In this document: positions 1 through 5,218 of the stretch, one piece after another
How positions within the stretch are numbered: the stretch's first letter is position 1
Layout of the letters: each line of letters opens with the position of its first letter
Assembly (NCBI GenBank): GCA_002409725.1
Contig: DHOI01000106.1
Span: forward strand, 2,111 to 8,355
DNA from: Christensenella sp. UBA5394
GTDB taxonomy: Bacteria > Bacillota > Clostridia > Christensenellales > CAG-138
Direction of reading: 5' to 3'
DNA length: 6,245 nt
Notes under the pieces: generated by a model
The model's input: the letters and a program-made list of their open reading frames with translations, nothing else
The model's database searches: none
Told to the model about the DNA's origin: nothing
Made by a program: the position numbers and the translations under genes

Positions 1-7
1 TTGCCAT
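1..7 (-). CDS. Start of an unidentified gene running off the left edge
   Basis: On the minus strand, GGAGG (complement of 19-23) is followed 11 nt later by ATG (complement of 5-7) and then GCA, so the first residues would be Met-Ala. The spacing is slightly long but the Shine-Dalgarno match is good, and the A/T-rich spacer resembles other starts in the window. Only two codons are visible, so no function can be proposed. It lies 97 nt downstream of the tRNA-Gly gene on the same strand, so it could be read from the tRNA promoter. I see no convincing terminator in 8-104. Confidence 0.4.
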
Positions 8-104
8 TTAAACTTCTTCCTCCAAAATGTTTTGTGCTTGCCCATTCGGGGGACCTGTCCTCTGCCCGCATGAAAACGGGTGGCGCCAGCTCATGGCTGA
101 CATT

Positions 105-178
105 TGGAGCGGGTGATGGGAATCGAACCCACATTATCGGCTTGGGAAGCCGACGCTCTGCCACTGAGCTACACCCGC
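105..178 (-). tRNA. trnG: tRNA-Gly (anticodon CCC), CCA encoded
   Basis: The minus strand folds into a complete cloverleaf. The 7-bp acceptor stem is GCGGGTG/CACCCGC, with discriminator T and an encoded CCA end. The D arm is GCTC/GAGC. The anticodon stem TCGGC/GCCGA closes the loop TTCCCAA, and the T stem GTGGG/CCCAT closes the loop TTCGATT. With T at positions 32 and 33 and A at 37 and 38, the anticodon is CCC, which reads the glycine codon GGG. The arms sum to 74 nt with no intron. It stands alone here, has its own consensus promoter about 70 bp upstream, and is followed by a probable protein-coding start on the same strand. Confidence 0.97.
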
Positions 179-245
179 GTAGCCACAGCGAATTCCAGGC
201 AGGAGTACCACTTTACTACAGTCCTCCGTACGATACAGCATCATT

Positions 246-274
246 ATTCTAGTACAGCAGGCCATTTTTGTCAA
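246..274 (-). promoter_or_regulatory. Sigma-70/SigA-type promoter of the tRNA-Gly gene
   Basis: On the minus strand, a perfect -35 TTGACA (complement of 269-274), a 17-nt spacer and a -10 TAGAAT (complement of 246-251, 5 of 6 consensus bases) form a near-ideal housekeeping promoter. Transcription should start near 239, giving a leader of about 60 nt before the mature tRNA end at 178. It sits just downstream of the DUF421 gene, so the tRNA does not depend on read-through from that gene. Confidence 0.88.
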
Positions 275-314
275 CCACAAAGGCCCCTATTTCCCTTGCA
301 TTTTTAACGGCCAA

Positions 315-1034
315 TCATTGGTATGCATCCGACTTGGGCGCATCATACAACATCATGTATATTCGCAGGTTTCCGGCCCCATCCACGGTGGCGAGAAAGA
401 CATCGCGCATGTCCCGTATGCCCTGGCGGGCCAGCTCTTTGCCTAGCCATGCCTCATCCTTATCAACAAGGCGCAGGTTGCCGGGGAGCGCCACCCCCTC
501 GAGCACAACGTTCACAACCGGGGCGGCCTGGCCCACGTTCAGCGATAGATCCCGGGGCGTAGCCGGGCGAGCGCATTCCTTGGGCAGGATGGAGATGCGG
601 CCATTGGGTTCGATACGGGCGGATTGGATATCCGATAGGTCAAAATAGCCTGACAGGCGGCACTGGGTCAGAAATTCCGAGGTATCCAGCTTGGCGCGGG
701 CGAGATTCTTCTTATATAAATTGCCATCTTCATACAGGAGCAGGGTACGGCCAATCAAGAGGCGGCGCAGTTTGAGGCTATGGCAGGCGGCCAGGCTGAT
801 GAAAACCGCAGCCAGCGCATAGATGACCATGGCCAGCAGCGGCTGGAAGAAATCCGGATGATCCGCCGTGGCCATCTCGGCCGCGATCGAGCCGATGCTG
901 ATGCCGGTAATATAATCGAATAGGCTCATGTTGGAGATCTGCTTGTAGCCGATGAGCTTGCAAAGCAGAAACAGGGCGGCCACCGAGCCGATGCTCAGCG
1001 CCGCCACACGCAAAAGGTCGTTTAGGATATCCAT
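315..1034 (-). CDS. DUF421 (YetF/YrbG-type) membrane protein
   Basis: The product is 239 aa, the usual size for DUF421 proteins such as Bacillus YetF. Three hydrophobic segments lie near residues 8-28, 38-56 and 62-84. The loop between the first two carries the family-type stretch YKQISNMSLFDY (30-41), followed by GISIGSIAAEMA. The soluble C-terminal part has the family pattern of a GRTLLLYEDG strand-turn (95-104), LxxxGYFDLSDIQSARIEPNG (127-145) and ISILPK. The molecular function is not established; related proteins occur in sporulating Firmicutes. The ATG is supported by GGGGAGG (within the complement of 1043-1049), about 7 nt upstream. The stop (TGA, 315-317) lies inside the small palindrome CCAATCATTGG (311-321). 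The gene lies 68 bp downstream of tsaD on the same strand, so it may be a distal operon member or have its own weak promoter. Confidence 0.9.
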   Translation of the reverse strand: MDILNDLLRVAALSIGSVAALFLLCKLIGYKQISNMSLFDYITGISIGSIAAEMATADHPDFFQPLLAMVIYALAAVFISLAACHSLKLRRLLIGRTLLLYEDGNLYKKNLARAKLDTSEFLTQCRLSGYFDLSDIQSARIEPNGRISILPKECARPATPRDLSLNVGQAAPVVNVVLEGVALPGNLRLVDKDEAWLGKELARQGIRDMRDVFLATVDGAGNLRIYMMLYDAPKSDAYQ

Positions 1035-1048
1035 GCCTAGACCTCCCC

Positions 1049-1065
1049 CTTATTCATTAAATAAG
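1049..1065 (-). repeat. AT-rich inverted repeat upstream of the DUF421 gene
   Basis: CTTATT (1049-1054) and AATAAG (1060-1065) form a perfect 6-bp inverted repeat with a 5-nt spacer, directly abutting the GGGGAGG ribosome binding site of the DUF421 gene. It could be a small operator or a weak mRNA hairpin. A second imperfect hairpin, GGG-CAT/ATG-CCC with one bulged base, lies at 1074-1089 between tsaD and this repeat. Neither is followed by a proper T-run, so I do not call a terminator for tsaD here. Confidence 0.3.
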
Positions 1066-1102
1066 TAAGGCGTGGGCATAGTATGGCCCCTTTATCCCTT
1101 CC

Positions 1103-2176
1103 TCATTCCGCGCAAAGGGAGAGGCCCGGTTGGGCATTGAGCTCGAGGCCGCTGCGCAGGCCGGCCAGAAGGGCGTAGTGCCCGGCGCAGCCGATCATGG
1201 CCGCGTTATCCGTGCAAAAGCGCATATCCGGGCAGCAAAAGCGCAGGCCGTGCTCTTGGCAGGCCGCCTCCAGCATGGCCCTAAGGTATTGATTGGCGGA
1301 AACGCCCCCGGCCAAGGCCAGCGTTCGGCTTTCCCGGCCCTGGCCGAGGGCCGCGCGCAGGGCCTTATCCGTAAGCGTCGAACATACGGCCCGCTGAAAG
1401 GAGGCCGCCAGCGAGGCCGCATCCGCCTGCTCCCCGCGCTGGGCCGCGTTGTGCAGCAGATTGACCACAGCCGTTTTGAGGCCGGAGAAGCTCATGTCCA
1501 GGCCCGGCCCCTCGTTGAAGGCCGCGTGCAGGGGGTAACGGTTTTCATCGCCGGCCTTGGCCAGCTTCTCGAGCTCCGGCCCGCCGGGATAGGGCAGACC
1601 CAGGGCGCGGGCCACCTTATCAAAGGCCTCGCCCGCCGCGTCGTCCCGGGTGCAGCCCAAAAGACGGAAGGCGGTATAGCTTTCCACAGCCACGATGTGG
1701 CTGTGCCCGCCACTGGCCACCAGGCAGGTGAAGGGCGGCTCCAAATCGGGAAAAGTGAGGTAATTGGCCGCGATGTGCCCGGCCAGGTGATTGACGCCGA
1801 TCAGGGGAAGCCCCTCTGAAAAGGCCAGGCCCTTGGCATAGCTAACGCCCACCAGCAACGCGCCTACCAGGCCCGGCCCGTTGGTCACGGCCAGGGCGGC
1901 GATATCCGAAAGCTGTACGCCCGCCTGCTCCAGGGCTGCCTCCACCACGCCGCCCACCCGCTCCACATGGCTGCGGGAGGCCAGCTCCGGCACCACGCCG
2001 CCATATTGGCGGTGCAGGGGTATCTGCGTGTGAACGGCCATGGAAAGCACCTGCCGCCCGCCCCGTAAAACGCTGGCCGCGGTTTCGTCACAGGAGCTTT
2101 CGATGGCTAGCAGCAGGGCTGCGGGATCGGCCTGATAGGCCTCGAGGCCGCGCTGGGCCCGCTCCTCATAGATCAT
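1103..2176 (-). CDS. tsaD: tRNA N6-threonylcarbamoyladenosine transferase subunit TsaD
   Basis: TsaD (Gcp/YgjD/Kae1 family) transfers the threonylcarbamoyl group from threonylcarbamoyl-AMP to A37 of tRNAs that read ANN codons, acting in the cytoplasm with TsaB and TsaE. The 357-aa product shows the ASKHA-fold signatures: AIESSCDET (24-32), YGGVVPELASRSH (58-70), NGPGLVGALLVG (99-110), metal-ligand motif HLAGH (130-134), ASGGHSH (154-160), AGGVSAN (289-295) and DNAAMIG with the third metal-ligand Asp (323-329). All key residues are present. The start is firm: GAAAGGAG (complement of 2184-2191) lies 7 nt from the ATG, which overlaps the upstream TGA as ATGA, so translation is probably coupled. 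This gives about 20 residues before the usual N-terminus (family proteins typically begin just before the AIESSCDET strand). tsaB and tsaE are not in the window. Confidence 0.97.
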   Translation of the reverse strand: MIYEERAQRGLEAYQADPAALLLAIESSCDETAASVLRGGRQVLSMAVHTQIPLHRQYGGVVPELASRSHVERVGGVVEAALEQAGVQLSDIAALAVTNGPGLVGALLVGVSYAKGLAFSEGLPLIGVNHLAGHIAANYLTFPDLEPPFTCLVASGGHSHIVAVESYTAFRLLGCTRDDAAGEAFDKVARALGLPYPGGPELEKLAKAGDENRYPLHAAFNEGPGLDMSFSGLKTAVVNLLHNAAQRGEQADAASLAASFQRAVCSTLTDKALRAALGQGRESRTLALAGGVSANQYLRAMLEAACQEHGLRFCCPDMRFCTDNAAMIGCAGHYALLAGLRSGLELNAQPGLSLCAE

Positions 2177-2886
2177 TGGTTGGCTCCTTTCTTAGGGGCG
2201 CGGCCCAAGAAGGCTGTAATGCCGCTCACCAGCGCCAGGCCGCAGAGACCCAGGGCCGTAAAGCGGGCGATGATGCCGGAGAAAAGATCGAGCGGGCAGA
2301 TACGGATCATGCGGCAGGTGTTGTAATCCATCAGCCACAGGTCGTTGGTAAAGAACATATAATGAAAGCGCGTCCACAAATCGTAGAAATCCACCAGGGA
2401 GTAAATCCCTAAGATAACCAATATGCAGCCGAACACGGCCAGCGCCCGCCACAGCCCGCCCCGGAAGAGGCCCACCGGCGCGGGCTTGCGCCGCCTGACC
2501 CAGAGCATGGCCCACCAAAGCCCGGCCAGGATCACCAGGCCGATATACTCCACAACGCAGAAGCGCTGGTATAAATTCCGCACATCCACCATGTGGTCGA
2601 TCTCCTGCTGGTTGAACATGGTTACGTCTTTCCCGTATTCCGTCACTTCCAGTTGGATATCCTGCCGCCTGCCCTCCATATAGTCGATCATGGCCATGAT
2701 GGCATCCGTGCTATCCTCTGCGGAAATACCGATCTGCGCCTCGATATCCATGGCCTGATAGGTTTTAAGGAAATAGTCCCGGTTATTGATGGTGAAGCGC
2801 AGGCAGAGCATCAGCAGGGCCAATATCACCAGCAGCCAGCCCAGGGCATAGACCCAGGCGGATTCCTTTTTCTCCCACCAGGCCAT
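2173..2886 (-). CDS. DUF1461 family integral membrane protein
   Basis: The 237-aa product has four predicted membrane spans near residues 11-31, 111-130, 147-168 and 203-224. A large extracytoplasmic or cytoplasmic loop lies between the first two. The family signatures are visible: FNQQEIDHMVDVRNL (91-105) just before span 2, and an aromatic FHYMFFTNDLW block (174-184) between spans 3 and 4. Its function is unknown. In my recollection of the family, the region after the NDxW block usually reads D-P-x-T-D; here it is DYNTC (187-191), so the Pro and second Asp are replaced. The start is supported by AGAGGG (complement of 2894-2899), 7 nt upstream. The gene begins 2 nt after the NUDIX stop and overlaps tsaD by 4 nt, so it is the middle gene of a tight operon. 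Very basic residues follow span 2 (RRRK, 131-134), suggesting that side is cytoplasmic. Confidence 0.85.
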   Translation of the reverse strand: MAWWEKKESAWVYALGWLLVILALLMLCLRFTINNRDYFLKTYQAMDIEAQIGISAEDSTDAIMAMIDYMEGRRQDIQLEVTEYGKDVTMFNQQEIDHMVDVRNLYQRFCVVEYIGLVILAGLWWAMLWVRRRKPAPVGLFRGGLWRALAVFGCILVILGIYSLVDFYDLWTRFHYMFFTNDLWLMDYNTCRMIRICPLDLFSGIIARFTALGLCGLALVSGITAFLGRAPKKGANQ

Positions 2887-2888
2887 GG

Positions 2889-3623
2889 CTACACCCTCTG
2901 CGGCAGCGCGCCCAATGCATAATCCAGGGCCGCTACGGCCTCTCGCTCCCGCTGCGGCTGGCCCAAGGTCAAAAGCAGGGCCGCCCGCTCCCTGGGCAGG
3001 CCGTTTAAGGCCAAAAGCGCGCTGAAGAGCACATGGTCGTGATCGCTGGCCAGGCCATAGCTCGCCTTGGGCAGGGCGGCGGTATAAGAACCCAGCTCAT
3101 CGTAGCGCAGCTGGGCGCGGCTAAGTAGCCTTACCTTGCCGCCGAGCAAAATGCGATAGGTTTCCGCCTGGGGGCACCAGCTTTCCCGCTTCACCTGCAC
3201 GGTGAAGAGCCCTGCCTCCGCCGCGTCGTCCCCGCCCTCGGGGCGCAGGCTGCCCAGGGGAGCCAGGCCGTAATGCCCAACGGTGATCACCCGGGTACGG
3301 GGGTCCCGATCCAGCGCGTCGAACACGCCGAAGCGCCGAAGGGGGAGCCCGCTGACGCCGGTCTCCTCCAGCAGTTCGCGGGCCGCGCCCTCGAGGGTGG
3401 TCTCATCCATATTCAAAAAGCCGCCGGGCAGGGCGTAGCGCCCTAAGTCCGGATGGTTGCCCCTGCGCACCAGCGCCACGCACAGGCGCAAAGCCCCATC
3501 TTTTTCCACCAAAGTGAAGGCCGCCGTATCCGCCGTGACCGAGGGCCGGGGGTATTTGTTTACATCGTAGGCAATCAAAAATTCCGCCAAGGTCTGGCCC
3601 TTTGCGTTGCGCAGCTCGTCCAT
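2889..3623 (-). CDS. NUDIX hydrolase (ADP-ribose pyrophosphatase-like)
   Basis: NUDIX enzymes hydrolyse nucleoside diphosphates linked to another moiety, using divalent metal held by the NUDIX box. Here the box is complete: G68-x5-E74-x7-R82-E83-L-L-E86-E87-T-G89-V90, preceded by YALPGGF (63-69). The DRDPRTRVIT stretch (105-114) is typical of the COG1051 ADP-ribose pyrophosphatase-like branch, so ADP-ribose or a related NDP-sugar is the likeliest substrate; this is inference. The 244-aa length leaves a C-terminal extension (about 165-244) that starts around an S-D-H-D-H element (193-197). It sits where NrtR-type regulators carry a winged helix, but I cannot recognise that fold here. The ATG at 3621-3623 is preferred: the frame stays open to 3932, but that would run past the promoter at 3669-3677. 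The ribosome binding site is weak (AAAGGCGG, 9-nt spacing). First gene of the NUDIX-DUF1461-tsaD operon. Confidence 0.92.
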   Translation of the reverse strand: MDELRNAKGQTLAEFLIAYDVNKYPRPSVTADTAAFTLVEKDGALRLCVALVRRGNHPDLGRYALPGGFLNMDETTLEGAARELLEETGVSGLPLRRFGVFDALDRDPRTRVITVGHYGLAPLGSLRPEGGDDAAEAGLFTVQVKRESWCPQAETYRILLGGKVRLLSRAQLRYDELGSYTAALPKASYGLASDHDHVLFSALLALNGLPRERAALLLTLGQPQREREAVAALDYALGALPQRV

Positions 3624-3651
3624 ACCAAAAGTCCGCCTTTCGTCCGAGGTA

Positions 3652-3671
3652 GGGGTATTCTTTGGGGTATT
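3652..3671. repeat. Direct repeat GGGGTATT x2 at the operon start point
   Basis: GGGGTATT occurs at 3652-3659 and again at 3664-3671, a 12-nt period. The second copy overlaps the -10 of the minus-strand promoter and the pair covers its predicted start point. That placement would suit an operator for a repressor, but a 12-nt period is only slightly over one helical turn and no regulator is identified, so this is a candidate only. Confidence 0.4.
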
Positions 3672-3677
3672 ATAACA
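3669..3677 (-). promoter_or_regulatory. Extended -10 promoter of the NUDIX-DUF1461-tsaD operon
   Basis: The minus strand reads TGTTATAAT (complement of 3669-3677), a perfect TATAAT with the TGn extension. No recognisable -35 lies 16-18 nt upstream, as is common for extended -10 promoters. Transcription should start near 3662, giving a leader of about 40 nt before the NUDIX ATG. The same bases offer TATTAT/TATAAC (3668-3676) in the plus direction, so the element may also serve the divergent gene at 3705. Confidence 0.75.
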
Positions 3678-3704
3678 TAGTTTTAAGGGAGATAGGGGGA
3701 TGAT

Positions 3705-4547
3705 TTGACCGTGCGCACCAGGACGATACCGCTGCTGGGCAGCTCCAAAGCCCTGCTCCGTTTGGAGGAGGGGGAGGGACGGGGGCTGTTGGCCCTCTCG
3801 CCGCCCTGCCCCGGCGCGGCGCTGTATCTCATCGGCCCAAGGGCTGAGGCCCTGGCCGCCGAGCTGGACGAGGGAGGCCACGGCTCTTTGGCCCTGCCCT
3901 TTTCCCCCGTGGCAGCGCTGGTCTATGCGCAAGGGACCTTCGTGCTGGCCGGCGGCTTCGCGGGCCGCAGCGCGCTATTGGAGCGGGCCAAGGTGGCCGT
4001 CCGTTTGCAGGCCCCGGTGGCAGAGAGCGCCCCGGCGGCCGCCCTGCCGCCTTCGACCACCTGCCCGACGCCGTTGCCGTTGCCGTTGCCGGAGCCGGAA
4101 CCGGAGGCGATCGCGCAGCCGGCCCAGGCGGGCCCTGCGCGGCAGCCATCCGGCGCGGGCCGGACCGAAAACCGCAGGCCCCAGAGCGAGGCGCTTCTGG
4201 CTGCGCTGCAAAAGGCGCAGGAGCTTTTTCACGGGACCGCGCCCGCGCCCGCACCCGCGCAAACCACCCGGCCTATTCCGACGCCGGGGCCGGCGGCCAT
4301 CCCGAACCCTTTTCCCCGCACCTTTCCCCAGAGCAGCTGGCGGCGGGTGAGCTACCCGGGCGCGCTGGGCCATTACCTTTGCGGCGAGGGTACGAGCCGA
4401 TCCGGCGCTTATACCGCATATGCCCTCCCTGGGGAATATGCGCCCGTCCCCCCGCGCGGTAAGGGCTTTGACAAGTTCGTGCGGGCGAGCGACGGCAGCG
4501 GCTACTGGGTGCGGATTGTGCGCAAGGGGAATATGCCCAAACCATAA
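3705..4547 (+). CDS. Unassigned two-domain protein with Pro/Ala-rich linker
   Basis: I do not recognise a named family with confidence. The 280-aa product has three parts. The N-terminal domain (about 5-102) has alternating hydrophobic strands and Gly turns (ALYLIG at 38-43, TFVLAGGFAG at 78-87). The low-complexity linker (about 103-208) is dominated by Pro and Ala, interrupted by a short helix-like SEALLAALQKAQELF (161-175). The compact C-terminal domain (about 212-273) contains YPGALGHYLCG (217-227), a YALPGEY block and a DGSGYWVRIV end. There is no signal peptide or membrane span, so it is probably cytoplasmic. The architecture recalls uncharacterised clostridial proteins, which is only an impression. 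The start is TTG with GGGGG 5 nt upstream. An ATG at 3700 has a better spaced AAGGGAG (3685-3691) but stops after two codons (ATG-ATT-TGA). It ends in tandem stops TAA-TGA, followed by a terminator. High third-position GC supports real coding. Confidence 0.78.
   Translation: MTVRTRTIPLLGSSKALLRLEEGEGRGLLALSPPCPGAALYLIGPRAEALAAELDEGGHGSLALPFSPVAALVYAQGTFVLAGGFAGRSALLERAKVAVRLQAPVAESAPAAALPPSTTCPTPLPLPLPEPEPEAIAQPAQAGPARQPSGAGRTENRRPQSEALLAALQKAQELFHGTAPAPAPAQTTRPIPTPGPAAIPNPFPRTFPQSSWRRVSYPGALGHYLCGEGTSRSGAYTAYALPGEYAPVPPRGKGFDKFVRASDGSGYWVRIVRKGNMPKP
4071..4106 (+). repeat. In-frame hexanucleotide tandem repeat in the linker
   Basis: Three copies of CCGTTG are followed by three CCGGAG/CCGGAA units, all in frame, encoding (Pro-Leu)3 then (Pro-Glu)3 at residues 123-134 of the unassigned protein. 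Six-base units keep the reading frame, so copy number could vary without frameshift. This is typical of an unstructured spacer between domains. Confidence 0.75.
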
Positions 4548-4616
4548 TGAAATTCCCATCGATCCCGCCAACCACAAGATATGCCCCATAGAGCGGAGCC
4601 AAGGCACAAATCCCAC

Positions 4617-4656
4617 AAAAAAACCGGCCCAAAGCTTTATATACGGGCCCTTTTTT
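4617..4656 (+). terminator. Intrinsic terminator after the unassigned gene
   Basis: GGCCC (4626-4630) pairs with GGGCC (4645-4649) across a 14-nt A/T-rich loop. The stem is flanked by A7 (4617-4623) and T6 (4651-4656), which can extend the pairing across a small internal loop. The U-tract directly after the stem makes this a good rho-independent terminator, and the flanking A-run could make it work in both directions. It lies 70 bp after the stop of the upstream gene and only 3 bp before the -35 of the ribosomal operon promoter, insulating the two units. The intervening 4548-4616 holds nothing I can identify. Confidence 0.85.
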
Positions 4657-4658
4657 GA

Positions 4659-4687
4659 TTGACACCGGGCTTTTGTTGTGATAGATT
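4659..4687 (+). promoter_or_regulatory. Promoter of the rpmG-secE-nusG(-rplK) operon
   Basis: A perfect TTGACA (4659-4664), a 17-nt spacer and TAGATT (4682-4687) form a SigA-type promoter. The -10 matches only 4 of 6 consensus bases but is preceded by TG at 4679-4680, one base away, i.e. an extended -10. The predicted start is near 4693-4694, giving a leader of about 116 nt before rpmG. Placement immediately after the terminator supports this as the true start of the operon. Confidence 0.85.
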
Positions 4688-4692
4688 AATAC

Positions 4693-4732
4693 AGGTACCC
4701 CCTCGTGGGGGTTTATTTAGGTACGTAGGTAC
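4693..4732 (+). promoter_or_regulatory. 5'-terminal hairpin and AGGTAC repeats in the rpmG leader
   Basis: ACCCCC (4697-4702) and GGGGGT (4707-4712) form a perfect 6-bp stem with a TCGT loop, starting only a few nucleotides after the predicted transcript start and followed by the T-rich TTATTT. AGGTAC occurs three times (4693-4698, 4719-4724, 4727-4732). GTACC at 4695-4699 can pair exactly with either downstream GGTAC, which would compete with the first hairpin. It could be a stabilising 5' hairpin, a weak attenuator or a two-state leader. The remaining leader (4733-4795) shows no further clear structure by eye. Confidence 0.55.
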
Positions 4733-4809
4733 GGTAAATATGTGCCCAAAGCGAAATCTGTTGGCGGGATGCGACCCATCACCGTTTACATGCTTAGGAG
4801 GAAGGTAAC

Positions 4810-4959
4810 ATGCGCGTAAAAGTCACACTAGCCTGCACCGAATGCAAGCAGAGGAATTACAACACCTTTAAAAACAAGAAAAACGACCCGGATCGCATCG
4901 AGTTCCAGAAGTATTGCCGCTTCTGCCGCAAGCACACCCTGCACCGCGAAGCCAAGTAG
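4810..4959 (+). CDS. rpmG: 50S ribosomal protein L33, zinc-ribbon form
   Basis: This 49-aa gene encodes L33, a small protein of the large ribosomal subunit near the E site. The sequence opens [12 protein letters not shown] and carries both zinc knuckles, C9-x2-C12 and C36-x2-C39, so it is the zinc-binding (C+) form rather than the cysteine-free paralogue that some Firmicutes express under zinc limitation. The family features YNTFKNKKN (17-25) and a basic C-terminus with CRKHTLHRE are intact, and the length is normal. A canonical AGGAGG (4796-4801) lies 8 nt before the ATG. It is the first gene of the operon and lies 15 nt upstream of secE, the usual Firmicute arrangement. Confidence 0.97.
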   Translation: MRVKVTLACTECKQRNYNTFKNKKNDPDRIEFQKYCRFCRKHTLHREAK

Positions 4960-4974
4960 CTGAGGATACAAGAT

Positions 4975-5208
4975 ATGGCAAACGATAAGCAATCCAATAA
5001 ACCCGCCAAAAAAGAAAAAAAGCCCGGCCGGGGCAGGCAGTTCTTCAAAGAGGTCATGGGTGAGCTCAAAAAGCTCTCCTGGCCCACCAAGAGGGAGCTC
5101 GTTTCCTATACCCTCACCGTCATCGGCTTTATCGCGCTGATGGCCGTGATCATTTACGCGCTCGATCTTGCGTTCAGCGAAGGGCTGGGCCTCCTGGCAA
5201 AGCTGTAA
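4975..5208 (+). CDS. secE: Preprotein translocase subunit SecE
   Basis: SecE is the essential clamp of the SecYEG protein-conducting channel in the cytoplasmic membrane. The 77-aa product is the short single-span form typical of Gram-positive bacteria. It has a lysine-rich N-terminus (residues 5-21), then the conserved amphipathic surface helix with FFKEVMGELKKLSWPTKREL (23-42), then one membrane span at about 45-65. A GAGG (4962-4965) sits 9 nt before the ATG. Its stop codon overlaps the Shine-Dalgarno of nusG (TAAGGAG), consistent with co-translation. The antisense strand is also open across this gene but has no family resemblance. Confidence 0.97.
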   Translation: MANDKQSNKPAKKEKKPGRGRQFFKEVMGELKKLSWPTKRELVSYTLTVIGFIALMAVIIYALDLAFSEGLGLLAKL

Positions 5209-5218
5209 GGAGCGCCCT

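Noticed and set aside
104..307. Open frame of 67 codons on the plus strand reading through the tRNA
   Set aside because: It is the complement of the tRNA-Gly gene and its promoter; such peptides containing a GIEPT-type start are well-known annotation artefacts of tRNA antisense.
1130..1819. Antisense open frame of 229 codons opposite tsaD
   Set aside because: TsaD has all family motifs on the minus strand; this is a composition-driven shadow.
3624..3932. N-terminal extension of the NUDIX protein by about 103 residues
   Set aside because: It would overlap the divergent gene and run through the operon's own promoter; the added sequence is low-complexity antisense with no NUDIX family counterpart.
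3829..4616. Long antisense open frames opposite the unassigned gene
   Set aside because: They are Arg/Pro/Gly-rich shadows produced by GC-rich coding DNA on the plus strand, with no supported start or family resemblance.
4733..4809. Second promoter or riboswitch/T-box before rpmG
   Set aside because: TTGGCG at 4761 has only a poor -10 (TTTACA) at 18 nt, and no T-box or known riboswitch core sequence is visible.
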